64,000 nt of DNA, from the NCBI RefSeq assembly GCF_037975245.1, contig NC_092563.1:25700960-25764959 (forward strand), written 5' to 3'. A program made the translations under genes and the position numbers. This document shows, in pieces, positions 1-32,043 of this stretch. The DNA is from Apostichopus japonicus (taxonomy: Eukaryota; Echinodermata; Holothuroidea; Aspidochirotida; Stichopodidae). The notes under the pieces are model-generated. The model ran no database searches and had not been told where the DNA came from. It saw only the letters and a list, made by a program, of their open reading frames with translations. The first letter of the stretch is position 1. Each line of letters begins with the position of its first letter.

Positions 1-1176
1 CTGGCATCAATAATGATTCTACCACAAATCATATCATGTATCTTAACAGGAAACAGAGAGCTTCCCAGCAGAGTTTCCTTGACAACCTGTCTCTCTCTGA
101 CCTTTTAACCACTTTTCAAGATTTTTGGTTAGAGACTTAAGATGACAAATGAGATGAGAATCACTGATATGTCTTAATTACATAAACGGTTACATCATTT
201 GTCTTTATTACATCGACGATTACATCTTTTGGCTTGGTTACAAAGTTATAACTCTCACTGTTTAACCACGGTTCACAAAGAGAACAGACACAATGCTCAT
301 AAAAGGTCAATTGTTGGGAATTTATCCAAACTGTTTCAATATGATGAGAATACACCTAACCTCATCCTACTTCACAAGTTTAATAACATTCACCTCATCC
401 CACATTTGTTATCTCTGGTTTGGTATTGATTCCAGGTAGATGTTTGTTGTTGTATTCAAACAGACCATCTGAACAGGTTTCTACTTTCATTCAATATTTA
501 CCAGGCATACCTTACTATATGCAGGGTTAACAAGACTATCTGTCTACATGCAGTATTGCCAAGGGTATCTATCTAGCTGCAGTACTGTTTATTACCAAGC
601 ATTAATGTCTGCAGTATTATTACCAGGAATACCTGTCTAAACAGTGTTAACAAGCACAAAGGCAGTGCTACCAAGCACACCAGTCTAATCACAGCATAAC
701 CAAGTATAATTGTCCAAAAACCATTTTACCAAGAGTATCTGTCTAAAACCAGCTCTTCAACAAACAGTTGTATTTTACAAATTGCAACCAAAATTTAGGT
801 TTACTTTATACAAATAGTGGCCATAATTACTGATGCAGTTTTTACAATGTTAATGTATTTGTTGCTTGTGTGTTCTAAACACTAGGCAGCTTTCAGCTAC
901 AATCCTTCCTGAAATTGTATTCTTATTCATGATACAGAGCAGCTGAGCATTTGGCAAGACGATCAGTGAAAGCTGTCAAGTCTATGACATAAATTTACCT
1001 AAACATGCATATCGCCATTTTATGTTGGAGTCATGAAGTTTTGACCCCATCTATTCATATAACAACAATCTCCTACTGCTGTGTGTTTGAAATTGTCATA
1101 GTAAGCAAGTGGATAATTGATAATTCCGGCAGCCTTCACGTCCGGGCCGTTCTTTCAAGAAAGGAATGAAACCTAC
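1..1176. other. NELFCD intron, no feature seen
   Basis: This lies downstream of the last visible NELFCD exon on the minus strand and probably belongs to its final intron. I looked for a C-terminal exon matching the family's acidic end and found none. Short, loosely related stretches ending in words like 'taccaag...tatctgtcta' recur between about 480 and 750, but too degenerate to call a repeat array. Confidence 0.5.
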
Positions 1177-20322
<19,146 letters not shown>

Positions 20323-20485
20323 GTTTTGTCTCCAATTTAACTTGAAAATACAATTACCGGCGAGAATTAGAGGGCGCTTACCGTAATCGTTTGGATAACG
20401 TACAGACGCTTACATGTGAAATACAGACACCCAGACGCGGTGTAATTTTCTTTCCTTGGTTATCAACGTCATCCAAGGAGTCAAA
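20323..20485. promoter_or_regulatory. Putative bidirectional promoter NELFCD/SNRPB
   Basis: Only 163 bp separate the NELFCD and SNRPB start codons, which point away from each other, so this interval must contain both 5' untranslated leaders and probably the shared core promoter. No TATA box is seen for either direction. A CCAAT pentamer lies at 20332-20336 and an ACGTCA half-site of CRE type at 20466-20471. Transcription start sites cannot be fixed from sequence. Confidence 0.7.
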
Positions 20486-23400
20486 ATGGTGAGAAATTTG
20501 ATAAGTATAATTTAGTAATTTTCAAAGTTGATGTTAGTACTTTTGACGGTAATAAGCATACAACTTCATCGAAATATTATTTTAAATCTCGGTTATGACT
20601 TCAGCTCGTCTAGCGTATCCTGTTAGGCTTCCACCGTCCTACACTGGCCTATAAATGTAAACATCGGTATACTTACTAGCAATGCATAAACCTTAAGTTA
20701 CAACATACATTTTAACTTCGTCTCGTTAGTCGTGAATTTCACGGTCAACCAACAAGTTCTTCCCGTAAAGTGAACTAATGACCCTTTATAACACTAAGTG
20801 TAGTCATATATTAAAGTACTGGGACAAATATAGGCCTAGACTAGTACTAGGCCTAGTACATACTTAACAAAGGGCCTAACTTAGGCTGCTGTACAACAAG
20901 GCTATGAGTAGGGACAAGTTCAATTTATTTGCCAGAAAAGTTTGATAAAATCAAGTGAGAGAAGCATTTAATATTGCCACTGTCTTCATGCAGAAAGATT
21001 ATAAAAACTTATCCTTTAAAGGAATGGTTTTGCTCTTACTGTCTTAGCATCAAGCTCACTGATCAATCTTCTTTGCAGTGGTTATCTTGTGTGTACACAA
21101 TTTCATTATGAATTATGTATTCAAAGAGTGTATTAATCCAGTGGTCTTCAACAATGTTGAGATATTTTATCACAAGGGTTATTGAGGAATATCATTTTTC
21201 CTAGGCCTACATTTAGGAGTTTGAGATAGGGCCTAGGCTAGATCAATGTGTATCAAAAAAAATATAATATCACAGGCTATCCACAAAAATGCTATCACAT
21301 ATTATTTGGACAGGTATGTTGCCTATCATTATACAATGTGATACCAGAGTTTATGTCAGGAATTAAACTGTCAACCTGTGTAGTGATGATGCATTTTACG
21401 AATCACCATGGAAATATGACAAACTAGTCTAGATACATGTGCACAATACTTTCTTTGTTTCTGTTTGCAGGTTGTTGGGAAGAGTTCGAAGATGTTGCAA
21501 CATGTCAACTACAGGATGAGAGTTATCCTGCAAGATGGCAGAACATTTATAGGTGAGACGGGATCATGTCCCAATCATCACCGGTCGGAATATTCCACAT
21601 TTATGAAGCTGTGTTTTGTATGTGTGTAGAATCTTAAACAGTCGTTTTACTGAACGTATAGTCTGGTGGAAAGACATGGACCTGGAGTATTTTTCTTTAC
21701 AGAGTAATAGTAATTTCTTTCTTTTTTTCGGTATCGGACATGGAGCATTTTACCTCCTGTATCTTCTTTTTTCAGTATCCTAGATCTCTATTACTCTAAA
21801 AGGAGAGAAGATACTCCATGTTCGATACCTGAAAAGAGAGATAAAAAATACTTTTTACTCTGAGAAAGAGAGAAACAGAAATACATGCAGTGTATCTCAT
21901 AATACAGTACCGACTGTGATTTCAATTAGTGTTCAACCGATTAACCTAATCGGAATCGGAATCGGTACGATTATTGCATAATCGGTACATAATCGGAATC
22001 GGTAAAATTTACGTGGAATACCAGTTATGTGATACCGATTATTCAAAAACACATGGAAGGTGAAAATATCAAGCGATGTTCTAGGTTTGCAATTTTACTA
22101 CGAAAATTCAAATAAAGATACCCTCTATACGTGTTTAACAATGTAATTCCATAAAATTAGGGTGCTAGGATCGCCGATTTTGCATCCCTCGTGGTTCGTG
22201 ACTTCAATGTTTCTCGGCACAGTAAGCATGGTAACAATACCAATTCCGCGAATTTACGCAGTTACTGTTTTGAACGGACTTTCATATCGCTCGATACAGC
22301 TCTTATGTAAATAACGTTGCGAGCGAGTTATTTATCAGTAGCACTAGTAACATTGAGTAATGCGCTGCACTGTAGACATAACTACGGCTAGTATCGGTTG
22401 CTCTGTCGAGTGATGTGATCATGTTTCGCCAAAGTAGAATAAACGGCAAACGTAGCGACATACTTCAATTGAAATTATGGGTTGGGCCTTTTTTCTGCTT
22501 GTATGATGAAAAAAGGACAGGCATGTACGATAGAATAGCTCTCTTTTCGTGTTTCGATTAGGATTGTTCTTTTTACGTACGCATGCGTTGGCTTCGCTAT
22601 GACAGTATTTCCAAGAATTTTGTCACTCACATTCCTGAAAACTCAACAGACACAAACAAAAGAAGTTTTCTGAATAGGTGTTGCGCAGGCCGACTTTTCT
22701 GTTTACTGTACATCCTCTTTTTACATGAATGGCTTTTGAGTTTTGGCTGTGGTATTGGAAGTTTTAAATGTTTTCTAAGTAATTAACAGTTACTCAAGTA
22801 AACAGAGGGGACAAAATCAAATATCACCGTTAGGTTTTATGTACATTATATTTTCCTTTGTTAGTTAGACACTGATCAAGTCATCTCGATTAAGAGTAAG
22901 ACGAGTGTGAGTGTCACACTACTGCATTGTAAAAAAATTCCATGACGAAAACGATAAAACTACTATGTGATGCTATTTACGTTTTCCATAACGAGTCTCC
23001 CACCCCCACCCCTCCCCCATTTACGCTTAAAATATTTTAGTCACCCGCAAACTAACTAATTTATGTGACAATAATCATGGAATGAAAGTGAAACGAAAGC
23101 ATACGAAAATAATGCAACTATTAACAGTTCGTTTAATAAGTGACAAATCTTATCGTTAGTTACGTAACGATCTCTTGAATAGGCATGTAACGAAAATCAC
23201 AGAGAAAAGGAAGAGTAAAAAAATCCAAATAGTGAAAACAATAGTAAAAAGAGAAATATAGTCCCTGACAAAAACAAAGTGACGTAGAGAATGCTCTTTT
23301 CAAATCGTCAGCTGAAAATATTAGCCTAATACTTAAAGTCCAATAGGGGCAAATTCCCTCGACACATCAGAACCATTTCTGCCTTCTCTGGTCTCAGACG

Positions 23401-26400
23401 ATTCCTCTTTTCATCATATAAATCTCCTGCTTCGCTGAACAGTCTCTCGCTGGGCACACTGGAAGGTGGGGCACACAAATACTTCAGTGCTAATTTTCCA
23501 AGACGGGGAAACCTGTGGTAGTTTAACTTCCACCAGTCTAACGGATTACATCCGCGCCCTGGTAACGGTTCTGATATGTACATGTTCATTTCAAGTTTAA
23601 AATCAACTCCACTGTCAACACCACATGCTGAACGGGCGCCTTTCTCCATCACAAATTCTGCATATTCCTCACAAAAAAGACCCTCGCTTTGAGCTGCATC
23701 ACCTTCTTGCTGTTGGGCGGCAGAAACTACGGCAGGGGGGTCGATAGCCACCTCATCCTCCAGCCAGTCAGTAGCTCTTTGGTGTGTTGCCTCGTCCGAG
23801 AAAAAGATTGTTTTAAAACGAGGATCTAGGAAACAAGCAAGAACTAATAGCTTGTTTTCCTCCACTGCTGTAAAGCGACGGTTAAGGGATGCCAACATGG
23901 TACTCGTAAGTGTCTGTATGCCCTGGTCATCCTCGTGTTTTGATAGAGAGCGTCTCAGCATCGACAATGATGGAATAACCATTGAAATAGTAGCCGATGC
24001 CATAGACGCTTGCCGCGTAAGTTCTTCAAATCGTCTCAATGTGGAAACAAGTGTAGAAGCAAGATTCCACTGATTTGCAGTCATCACTGGCATGTCATAC
24101 AGACTGGCATACTCCACCAGGGCGTTCTTCTGTTCGAGGATTCGCTCCAACATATAAAACGAGCTGTTCCATCTCGTCGAAACGTCCTGCAGTATGTGGT
24201 GGCTTGGAATGTTGTGCTTAGTCTGCAAGGCACTCAGACGATGGTGGGCAAGAGGTGAGTGGTTGAAATGCCCTGCTATACCACGGGCAACAGTCAACAT
24301 GTCATTCACTGACCGCTGTACTTTGATGGCATCATTTATCACCAGTTGGAGAGTATGTATTAGGCAGCTCTGGTGGTCGATGCCTGTCTGTGTCAAGCCT
24401 GCAATGACGTTGGCAGCGTTGTCCCTCAATATCGTCACCACCTGATCTTTTCCAATTTTCCATGTCGCCAGCATTCCCTCAATTGATCTCTTAATGGCAT
24501 CTGCTGTGGGCCTCCCAACAAACGAAGCTGCATTCAGCACGCCATGTTTTCTTTCGAAGTTTAGCCCAATCCAGTGACCTGTCAGGCTCACCAATGAGTT
24601 GGATCCAACTGTTGAAGACCAAATGTCAGTTGTGAAGGCAATGTGCTTGACTCTGGTAATTTCTTCCTTCATTCTAGTCTTAACACGATCGTACATCTCC
24701 GGAATTAACTTCCTGCTGATGTGGGTGTCAGATGGGAGTGGGTACCTCGGATCAAGGGCGTCACAGAACCGCTGAAATCCAACATTTCTTGTGATTGAAA
24801 AGGGTTGTAAGTCTAGCACAATCATTTCTGCCAGTTTTGAATTCACCCTAATAGTGCGTGAGTCCGTTGGTTGCCACTTGGTAACTTTGTCCACCATCTG
24901 TGTCAGCTGCATCTGGTGGACTCTTTTCGCGCTTTGAGATGATGAAGGACCAGCTTTATCAGCGTCTAACTTTCGTTTCAGTTCATCTGCCTTATTTTGA
25001 CTCTCTTGAAATTCCTTGAATTTATAAGTATGAGAATTCTTCAAGTGATTCTTCAAGTTGGTGCTGGTGAAGGTTGCCGAAGTTTTTCCCCCGCGAGAGA
25101 TTAAGGTACCACAAGCAATACACTTCGCTTTAGTAATATCGTTAGGAGAAATACTAAAGTAATCCCAAATTTTACTGGTTGCGATACGAGGCATGGTTGA
25201 AAGTAAAGATAGATACTACTGTGAAAATTCAACAAGTTTTCTCAGTGTGATAAGGTAAATTGCATGCGTTTCGTTTAGTCGCCGAAGATATAGTGAACCA
25301 AATTGTTAGCACGACGGTGCGAAACTCGGTTATTATTTAAAAAACAACAACTTTTATTTATAAGCATTATCCTCTTTTTTTCCAAACTATCTTTCAGTGT
25401 TCCAATCAAACAGCCAATAAACTTTGTTATGGCTACCTGTTTAAACTTGCCACATCTCCTCGTCCAACTTAATTTAGAGGATAGTTTATCTGATCTAAAG
25501 AATTTCCGGTCGAGTCAGGAGTGGTCGCTAATGCCCTTCTTTTCGCTTTCTTTGAACTCAGCAATCAAATATCTTATCCTGTGTAACTGCTAAGCCGAGG
25601 GGGGGGGGGGGAGGGGGTTTATCATCTATGTGTTCTCACAATTAACGTGTTATTTGTCAATGTGGTTGATACGGCCTATGTTGATAAGCTTAGGTTATGT
25701 TTAGGCATGAAATGCTCCGTAGTGCAGTTTATTTGATCCCCTTATTCGTGATTTCATGTTTCTTTTCTCACAATTTGCAAAGGGTCATGTTTCCCGACCC
25801 ATCCCCTCTGTTTTATCGTGGATTCTAGCTTAATTTTTTTCAACCTGGATAAGAAAACCCATCCTATACCCCTGTGGTAAAACGTCATTTCAACTCATTT
25901 TTATGCTTCGTGATTCGTTTAGCCTGTCGCTAGGAACAGATAACTACACCCATATCCATATTTTCCTTTATTGGAAGTTAACTTCAAGTTTCAATTACCA
26001 CGCAGCAGTCAATAAGGCGCGAAAACTGTCGGGTTTACGTTTACCGTGTGTTTTCAACATAGTATTGGTTCATTGACCTTGATTTTCCGACTTGGAAACC
26101 CGTCACATTCTGGCGGGAAAGGCTTTGGTCAGATACACTGGTAGATGCATTGCTATGCACAGTTATTTCAATGATGCGTAACATACATACCAGGGCAGCT
26201 AGGGTGCTGGGGATACGATGTTTACGTATGTTCTCTTGTTGAACAAGGGCCCAGTTACACATGCCTCATATCGCAGCTAGGAAAAACGAGGTGTAATTTA
26301 TTTGTAGAAATTAGTAATACTGGTTTTCAACCGTTTTTAACGAACGTAACAAGGAATGGAAACGAATTAAGACAATCGACGACGACCCGTGGCTTGAAAG

Positions 26401-29400
26401 TAAATAACAAGCCGAACGTATACTGAACTCGTATTTATGTTCGGCAGCGTGTATAACGTTGAAAGAAATGTTTATCTTTTCCGACGATAGTAGAAAAAGA
26501 TAAGTGGTATATTTTTTTTCAATATTTCATTTCACCGCCTTAAGTTATGGTTGCCACTGTTAAGTTATCAAATCTTCAGTCCAATCTCTTACTATTGTGC
26601 GGGGCACGAATATACTCAACTTCGTGCTATTGTTTGCCGACACAATAACCATATATTACTAAACAATGCTGTACGTCTAGTTTTTTATTATCTCCCGGAC
26701 TTGCGCAATGCATACAGGTCACTACTGCTAGTTTGATCCACTATGGTCGGCACAGGATAATGTGATGCTTCAATGATTATAACTCATTAAATTGTCAAGC
26801 AATCACTTATGTTTTGCGAATTACGACATTTCAAGTTAATAATTTATTCCTTGATTGAACCTTAAATGATATATATTTGCAAGAGCATACACAGGAAACA
26901 AGAAAAACACAACAACAATTGTTTCGACCACGTACTTTATTGCCGATTTCGTATAAATGGGATATTTTTTCTTTGTTTAATAATCGGAATCGGAATCGGT
27001 ACGATTTGGAAAAAAATAATCGGTAATCGGTATTTCTGTTAAAGCATAATCGGTTGAACACTAATTTCAATACATTTGAGAAAATGACTGAACATATGCC
27101 AACCTTTCACCAACCTATTATCGAACGGTATAGTCTAAAATAAAACAACCAATCACGAATGGGACATGCTAAATTCCATGACTTGAGTGGACATGGATAG
27201 TCTTTAATTTATTATGAAAAAACTGATTAATGTGATATCTACGAGTAACCCTTACATATGCAAGTTTTGTTCTCTACTAAATATACCATCCAATCCTGCG
27301 TTTGTGGGGTACCCTATGTAAACATATCACCGTGGGTGATGCCAGTTAGAAGCCACAATACCTGCGTAGCATGTTGCCATGGTTCGCAACCGCATTCTAT
27401 TTGATGAGTCCCAGAAACTGCTTGCAACTAGTCAGTTCTTGGGTCGGTAATTTGACAGAACAGTATTCAAACTTTCAGCAAACAACAAAGAGCAATGCAA
27501 GAAAAGTGTCAAGCATGTTCTTGAATTCTACTTTGCAGAAAGATTTCCAGCTGTACTGTAATGTTTGAGTGTGTGTTTCTAGGTGAATTGCCATCTCAAA
27601 ATTAACTCTATGTGGTGTTTTTTGTTTTCTTTTCCACTAGGCACATTCCTTGCTTTTGACAAGCACATGAATGTGGTCTTGGGAGATTGTGAGGAGTTCC
27701 GGAAGATGAAACAGAAGACAAAATCTGGCGATAAGGAAGAAAAAAGAACGTTGGGGTTGGTGTTACTGAGAGGAGAACATTTAGTCTCAATGACAGTGGA
27801 AGGACCGCCAGTACAAGATGTAAGTAACAGGTCTATTTCTTTAACCCTATCCGTTGCAAAGAAATAATTATAGAGCATCACATTGCAAAATTTGTTCTTA
27901 ATGCTTTTCGGTATTTCGTAAGGGCTTTTACAAACTAGCAAAACAAATTTGCAAATAAGTAGTATGGAAAAAGAGAGAAAATTCCAGCCCATTAAAATAT
28001 TGTTTTCTTTGATGTTGGATATGGTCTTGATTTCAACTAGTGCGGATTGGTCAGCTACTGGCAATAAGTGAAAATGGATAAATTTATTATAAACATTGTG
28101 GGCAATTAAAACTTAAAAATGTCAGTGTTTTGGGAATGTTTGACCATATCCAAAATCAATTTTGAGGCAATCTGTAAGACACCATTTCAAGGGATTTTTG
28201 CAAATCAACAGGTCTAGTATTATGTGTTTCATTTGATAGATTATTGTATTGTGGTTGTATTACAGAAAGGACCAAGAGTGCCTCTCCCTGGTGGAGGTGC
28301 AGGTGGGCCAGGAACATCCAGAGCTGTTGGAAGAGGTATGCCTCCAGGTGGACCACAAATGGGTGCTCCACCAGGTCTTCAAGGACCAGTGAGAGGTGTT
28401 GGAGGACCATCTCAACAGATCATGGCTCCACCACAGCAGTACAGAGGAGGCCCTCCACCTAGAGGACCCCCACCAGGTAATATAAGAGTTGTAAATTCTT
28501 CCTGCACAACTTTCAGGTCAAATTTGTGTTTGGGATAAGTCGTAAAGGCTACTACTCATAGCCTCCATATGTGGGATGTTTTTTATAGTAGTCATTCATT
28601 CAGGCAGATTGTATCCATGTGACTGGGCCAGGTTGACTTCCCATTTTCATTGTCTGCTAAATTATCATATCCTTGAAGCTATCATAGTTCACAAATTGAC
28701 TTCTTGGATATCAGGAATAGAAAAGATAAAGGATCATTTCTAATGGTCATTGATAAAGGCATCTGGTCTCATATTTATTGCAGTCTGCTCAGTGGAATTT
28801 ATCTTTATGGAATTTATTTGTATAGTAAATACTTAGTGGCAGTGATTTGGCATCAATATGCCAAACGAGAGGAAAATATATGGAAAGCATTTTCCTGACC
28901 TGTTGCCTCTGTTTTTACAGGACGTGGAATGCCCCCACCTGGCATGGGTCCACCTGGAATGCCCCCTGGCGGAAGAGGAATGCCTCCTCCTGGGATGATG
29001 ATGAGAGGTAAGTACATCCAGGAAAGAGTCTTTGACAATTTCACCTCATGTTTTATTTCAAATATGTTAGGGACAGACAGATCTAACACGGAATGCATTC
29101 TTTCCTGGATTCAGTTTAAAATACAAAATGACCGAAGTTTAGAGAACTTTCAATGAAATAATATTACACATAGGTAGTATTGTAATATGATATGTCCATG
29201 AGACAGATACACACTGGATGTGACATTGTGGTGATCATACCATTACAATCTGTATATACAGGGACTGGGGATGAGTTTGGATCAAATTTGTTTGGATTTT
29301 GTGCCCAGGTTTCATCTCGTATGACATTTCTTAAAAAATATCTTGGTTAAAAATAATATATTAAAAGGCTGCTATATCAAAGGTTTATTAATGTTGTACC

Positions 29401-29578
29401 TGTATTGTTAGTAAATAAACATCACAATAAGGCAGTATTGTCATTTCAAAATAATGTAAGACATGAATGTAATAAATGATAGAACACCTTTTGGAAATCA
29501 GTGAACTATTATAACCAATTTGTTTCTGATTCTCTCTTTTTGTGGTTTACAGGTCCCCCACCTGGTATGAGGAGATGA
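20486..29578 (+). CDS. SNRPB: Small nuclear ribonucleoprotein-associated protein B (SmB/B')
   Basis: SmB is one of seven Sm proteins that form the ring on U1, U2, U4 and U5 snRNAs in the spliceosome. Six exons: 20486-20488, 21471-21552, 27641-27819, 28266-28476, 28921-29007, 29553-29578 (588 nt, 195 residues), all GT-AG with matching phases. Exon 1 codes only for the initiator Met. The Sm fold fills about residues 1-85: [20 protein letters not shown] and [18 protein letters not shown] make Sm1, and [20 protein letters not shown] makes Sm2. The tail is Gly/Pro/Met/Arg-rich with several PPPG-M/R motifs and ends PPPGMRR, shorter than in vertebrates (about 240 residues in total). Intron 2 is about 6 kb, of which 5.1 kb is an inserted hAT transposon. 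Identity is firm. Confidence 0.96.
21680..21850. repeat. Imperfect inverted repeat in SNRPB intron 2
   Basis: A left arm with 'ggtatcggacatggag' near 21731-21746 is echoed on the opposite strand around 21808-21834 ('ggtatcgaacatggagtatc'). The arms are interrupted, so the fold-back is partial. It lies just left of the hAT insertion and may be a decayed MITE; no clear target duplication was found. Confidence 0.45.
21927..27063 (-). mobile_element. Complete hAT DNA transposon inserted in SNRPB intron 2
   Basis: A 5,137-bp element with terminal inverted repeats: left end TAGTGTTCAACCGATTA and the same 17 bases as reverse complement at the right end. It is flanked by a perfect 8-bp duplication ATTTCAAT (21919-21926 and 27064-27071), the length diagnostic of hAT. 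Both subterminal regions carry repeated AATCGG words ('aatcggaatcggaatcggta' at 21949 and 26983), as expected for transposase binding sites. Terminal TAGTG fits the hAT consensus. The single gene is the transposase on the minus strand, opposite to SNRPB. Identical duplications and an unbroken gene suggest a young insertion. Confidence 0.95.
23326..25194 (-). CDS. hAT transposase, BED-finger type, 622 aa, intact
   Basis: This protein would cut and rejoin the surrounding element. Read in order: BED zinc finger at residues 8-56 with C25, C28, H50 and H55; a basic Ser-rich linker; the RNase H-like core with TTDIWSS (candidate first catalytic Asp, D190), RDNAANV (second, D258) and a C-x2-H pair (C277, H280); [10 protein letters not shown] and a later CFLDPRFK; then the C-terminal hAT dimerisation domain at about 540-615 with NPLDWWK and [10 protein letters not shown] (E583, likely third catalytic residue). 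The frame is unbroken from ATG to stop and no intron is needed, so it may be functional. The closest class by motif is the ZBED/Ac-like group. A stretch of about 1.4 kb on its 5' side and 1.9 kb including the other terminus is non-coding. Confidence 0.95.
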   Translation of the reverse strand: MPRIATSKIWDYFSISPNDITKAKCIACGTLISRGGKTSATFTSTNLKNHLKNSHTYKFKEFQESQNKADELKRKLDADKAGPSSSQSAKRVHQMQLTQMVDKVTKWQPTDSRTIRVNSKLAEMIVLDLQPFSITRNVGFQRFCDALDPRYPLPSDTHISRKLIPEMYDRVKTRMKEEITRVKHIAFTTDIWSSTVGSNSLVSLTGHWIGLNFERKHGVLNAASFVGRPTADAIKRSIEGMLATWKIGKDQVVTILRDNAANVIAGLTQTGIDHQSCLIHTLQLVINDAIKVQRSVNDMLTVARGIAGHFNHSPLAHHRLSALQTKHNIPSHHILQDVSTRWNSSFYMLERILEQKNALVEYASLYDMPVMTANQWNLASTLVSTLRRFEELTRQASMASATISMVIPSLSMLRRSLSKHEDDQGIQTLTSTMLASLNRRFTAVEENKLLVLACFLDPRFKTIFFSDEATHQRATDWLEDEVAIDPPAVVSAAQQQEGDAAQSEGLFCEEYAEFVMEKGARSACGVDSGVDFKLEMNMYISEPLPGRGCNPLDWWKLNYHRFPRLGKLALKYLCAPPSSVPSERLFSEAGDLYDEKRNRLRPEKAEMVLMCRGNLPLLDFKY

Positions 29579-29925
29579 GGAGGAAGAGATTGCATCTATA
29601 AATAGAGATGGAGAGAGGACGACCGCCAGAACAAAGAAGATTGAGCATGGTAGCTGCAGAGGTTTCTTCTCCTGTATCCAGATTGATTTTCATCTTTGTT
29701 TATACCTTCAGGCTGTTCTTTGAATCACATCCCATTATCTGGTAAATTTGGTTCAAGAAGAAATATTTACAGAACAAGATGAATAATTATTTAAGATGGA
29801 TTCAAGTTTTGAGTGAGCTCGGAAATCAAGAGTGCCAATGAGTAGTACAAATGTGTCATCTGGTTGTCCACTGTATATATTTGGGTTTCTAGTTTGAAAT
29901 CAATTTCTTTCTTTTTTATATCTTT

Positions 29926-29931
29926 AATAAA
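29926..29931 (+). promoter_or_regulatory. SNRPB polyadenylation signal
   Basis: AATAAA stands 348 bp after the SNRPB stop codon in an AT-rich 3' region and is the first canonical signal I see there. Confidence 0.65.
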
Positions 29932-30229
29932 CAAGTAAAACAAGAAATTCTGGATGTCTTTTCATTAGTGTGATTGCCTTTTACTTTTATCTGATAAATA
30001 ATTTTTACCAAAAGTTACCCAGATTGTGGTGGTGACAATTAATGTAAAATTATTTTCAAACCAATTAACAAAAGAATAATAATATTCACATTTTAAGCCA
30101 CAGAAACAAAGCAAATAATCTATTTCCTGAAAACTTGGATGTGGTGTATTGCAAGCTGCAGCAAAGTAGTCCTTACATTCTGTCATTGCCAAATATCTAA
30201 TTCCAATCTTATCAGGACTATACATTATA

Positions 30230-30795
30230 GAACAAGAAAGAGACAATTGTCTGTACCAACATCCATTGACAACTAACATGCTCAGTTTATGTTACCATGG
30301 AAACACAACACTAATCACAACATTATGCAAACCCAAGAATATACTTAATAGAACATAAAAGAGAATTGTCTGCACCAACATCCATTGACAACTAACAAGC
30401 TCAGTTTATGTTACCATGGAAACCCAGCACTAATCACAGCATTATGCAAACCCAGGACTAAACTTAATAGAACATATAAGAGACAATTTAGTCTGTACCA
30501 ACATCCACTGAAAACTAGTTTTATGTTACCATGGAAACCCAGCACTTATCACAACATAATGCAAATTCAGGACTATACATAATAGAACATGTAAGAGACA
30601 ATTTAGTCTACCAACATCCACTGAAAACTAGGTTATATTACCATGGAAACCCAGCACTCATCACAACATTATGCAAACTCTGGACTATACATAATAAAAC
30701 ATATAAGAGAATTGTCTGTACCAACATCCATTGACAACTAACTTGCTCAGTTTATGTTACCATGGAAACCCAGCACACATCACAACATTTTGCAA
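30230..30795. repeat. Tandem repeat, about 110-120 bp unit, five copies
   Basis: Five degenerate copies, each with 'accaacatccattgacaact' or its variant, 'gttaccatggaaacc' and 'cacaacattatgcaaac'. Start spacings are roughly 119, 122, 115 and 109 bp. It sits about 300 bp beyond the SNRPB polyadenylation signal, between two convergent genes. Confidence 0.9.
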
Positions 30796-32043
30796 ACTAA
30801 ACATTCCCAAAGATTCAAGTTTACCATAGGGGTTTGGAATGTGTCAATTTTAACAGATCCAGCCATTATTGTGTCACACTGTACAGCCCCTTTCATGTAC
30901 ATAGTTTTTTAGACCAAGCTTCGATCTGACCTAACCCAAATAGAACATCACAACCAGTAAAAATGAAATTGATGCCATCTTATGACACCAGCAAAAACTT
31001 AGTTTGATTTTATTAAGTTAAAATAATACAATATAATTAAGTATGGATTCTGGATGGAAAGCATACAGTAGCTTGTAACGATCTATACTGCTGATATCAT
31101 AATACCACAGAAACACTATTTATGTCACTAATAAGTAATAATAACATAGCAATGATGAGATTTTAGCAATTTATCTCCAGCAGTTGACCCTTCTGCTATT
31201 AAATCAATTGGTAAAAAAGATTAAACTTCCCTGATTTGAAAAAGGAAAAAAAAAACTTGCATTAACAATAGTAGAAAGGAAAATGGGTTTCACCCATTGC
31301 TTGCTATTTTGTTAATATTACAACCTTGATATAAAATAAAATATCTTCTCAGACAGTAACAAGGATTTCTGTAACAAGTGATGAAAGAAATATTAACAAC
31401 TCCTTTCACCCGGATTTGATCATCAACTTGAGGACCTTCCCACACATAACGTCTGTGACATCTCTACTAAACAAGCAACAAGAAAAAATCTTCAATTTGA
31501 ACAATTATTGGACAAAAAACTTCAAAATATCTGAGAACCAAAGAAGAATATACCTCAATTATTTTCCTGCTCTCAATTATTTTTATACTTCTTGCTTGAT
31601 CTCAGGGTTTCTTTCCAAATGATCACAGGGATGTATGTTCCAAGATGAATACAAACACTTTTACCTTGTACTTCTGAAAGTATATTTGCGAGAACATTTA
31701 ATACCACCTACACAGATTCTTCGACTTTGCTAATATTTTGCATGGTGTTAATTCCTCCAACATGAGATACATTCTATTGTGATAAATACTTTTGTACCCA
31801 CTATTTTTCCTTACATCCGGAGGTTGATTGGAATCCTGAATTATCCATGCTTGATGGGATTTCATTCATGTTACCTTTCAATAAATAAAGAAGCAATAAA
31901 TAAAAGCAAGAACTCTGCTTAAGTCCATCCCCCTTAGACAGGGAACCCTGCCACTACTTGATACAGTCTTTAAACTTAAGCAACGGGTCACCTTTCTTTT
32001 CAACCTTATGAAATGTTTCTTACTTCCTTTTAAAGATTCCCAG
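30796..32043. other. Intergenic region between convergent genes, no feature seen
   Basis: AT-rich sequence between the SNRPB 3' tandem array and the stop codon of the minus-strand extracellular gene. It probably includes that gene's 3' untranslated region. No conserved frame or RNA gene was seen. Confidence 0.5.

Noticed and set aside
26041-27070. Second gene inside the hAT transposon
   Set aside because: The short frames there lack conserved motifs and one overlaps the subterminal AATCGG repeats; the transposase alone accounts for the element.
27579-28064. Minus-strand 161-codon frame across SNRPB exon 3
   Set aside because: It is antisense to a conserved Sm-domain exon and has no family resemblance of its own.
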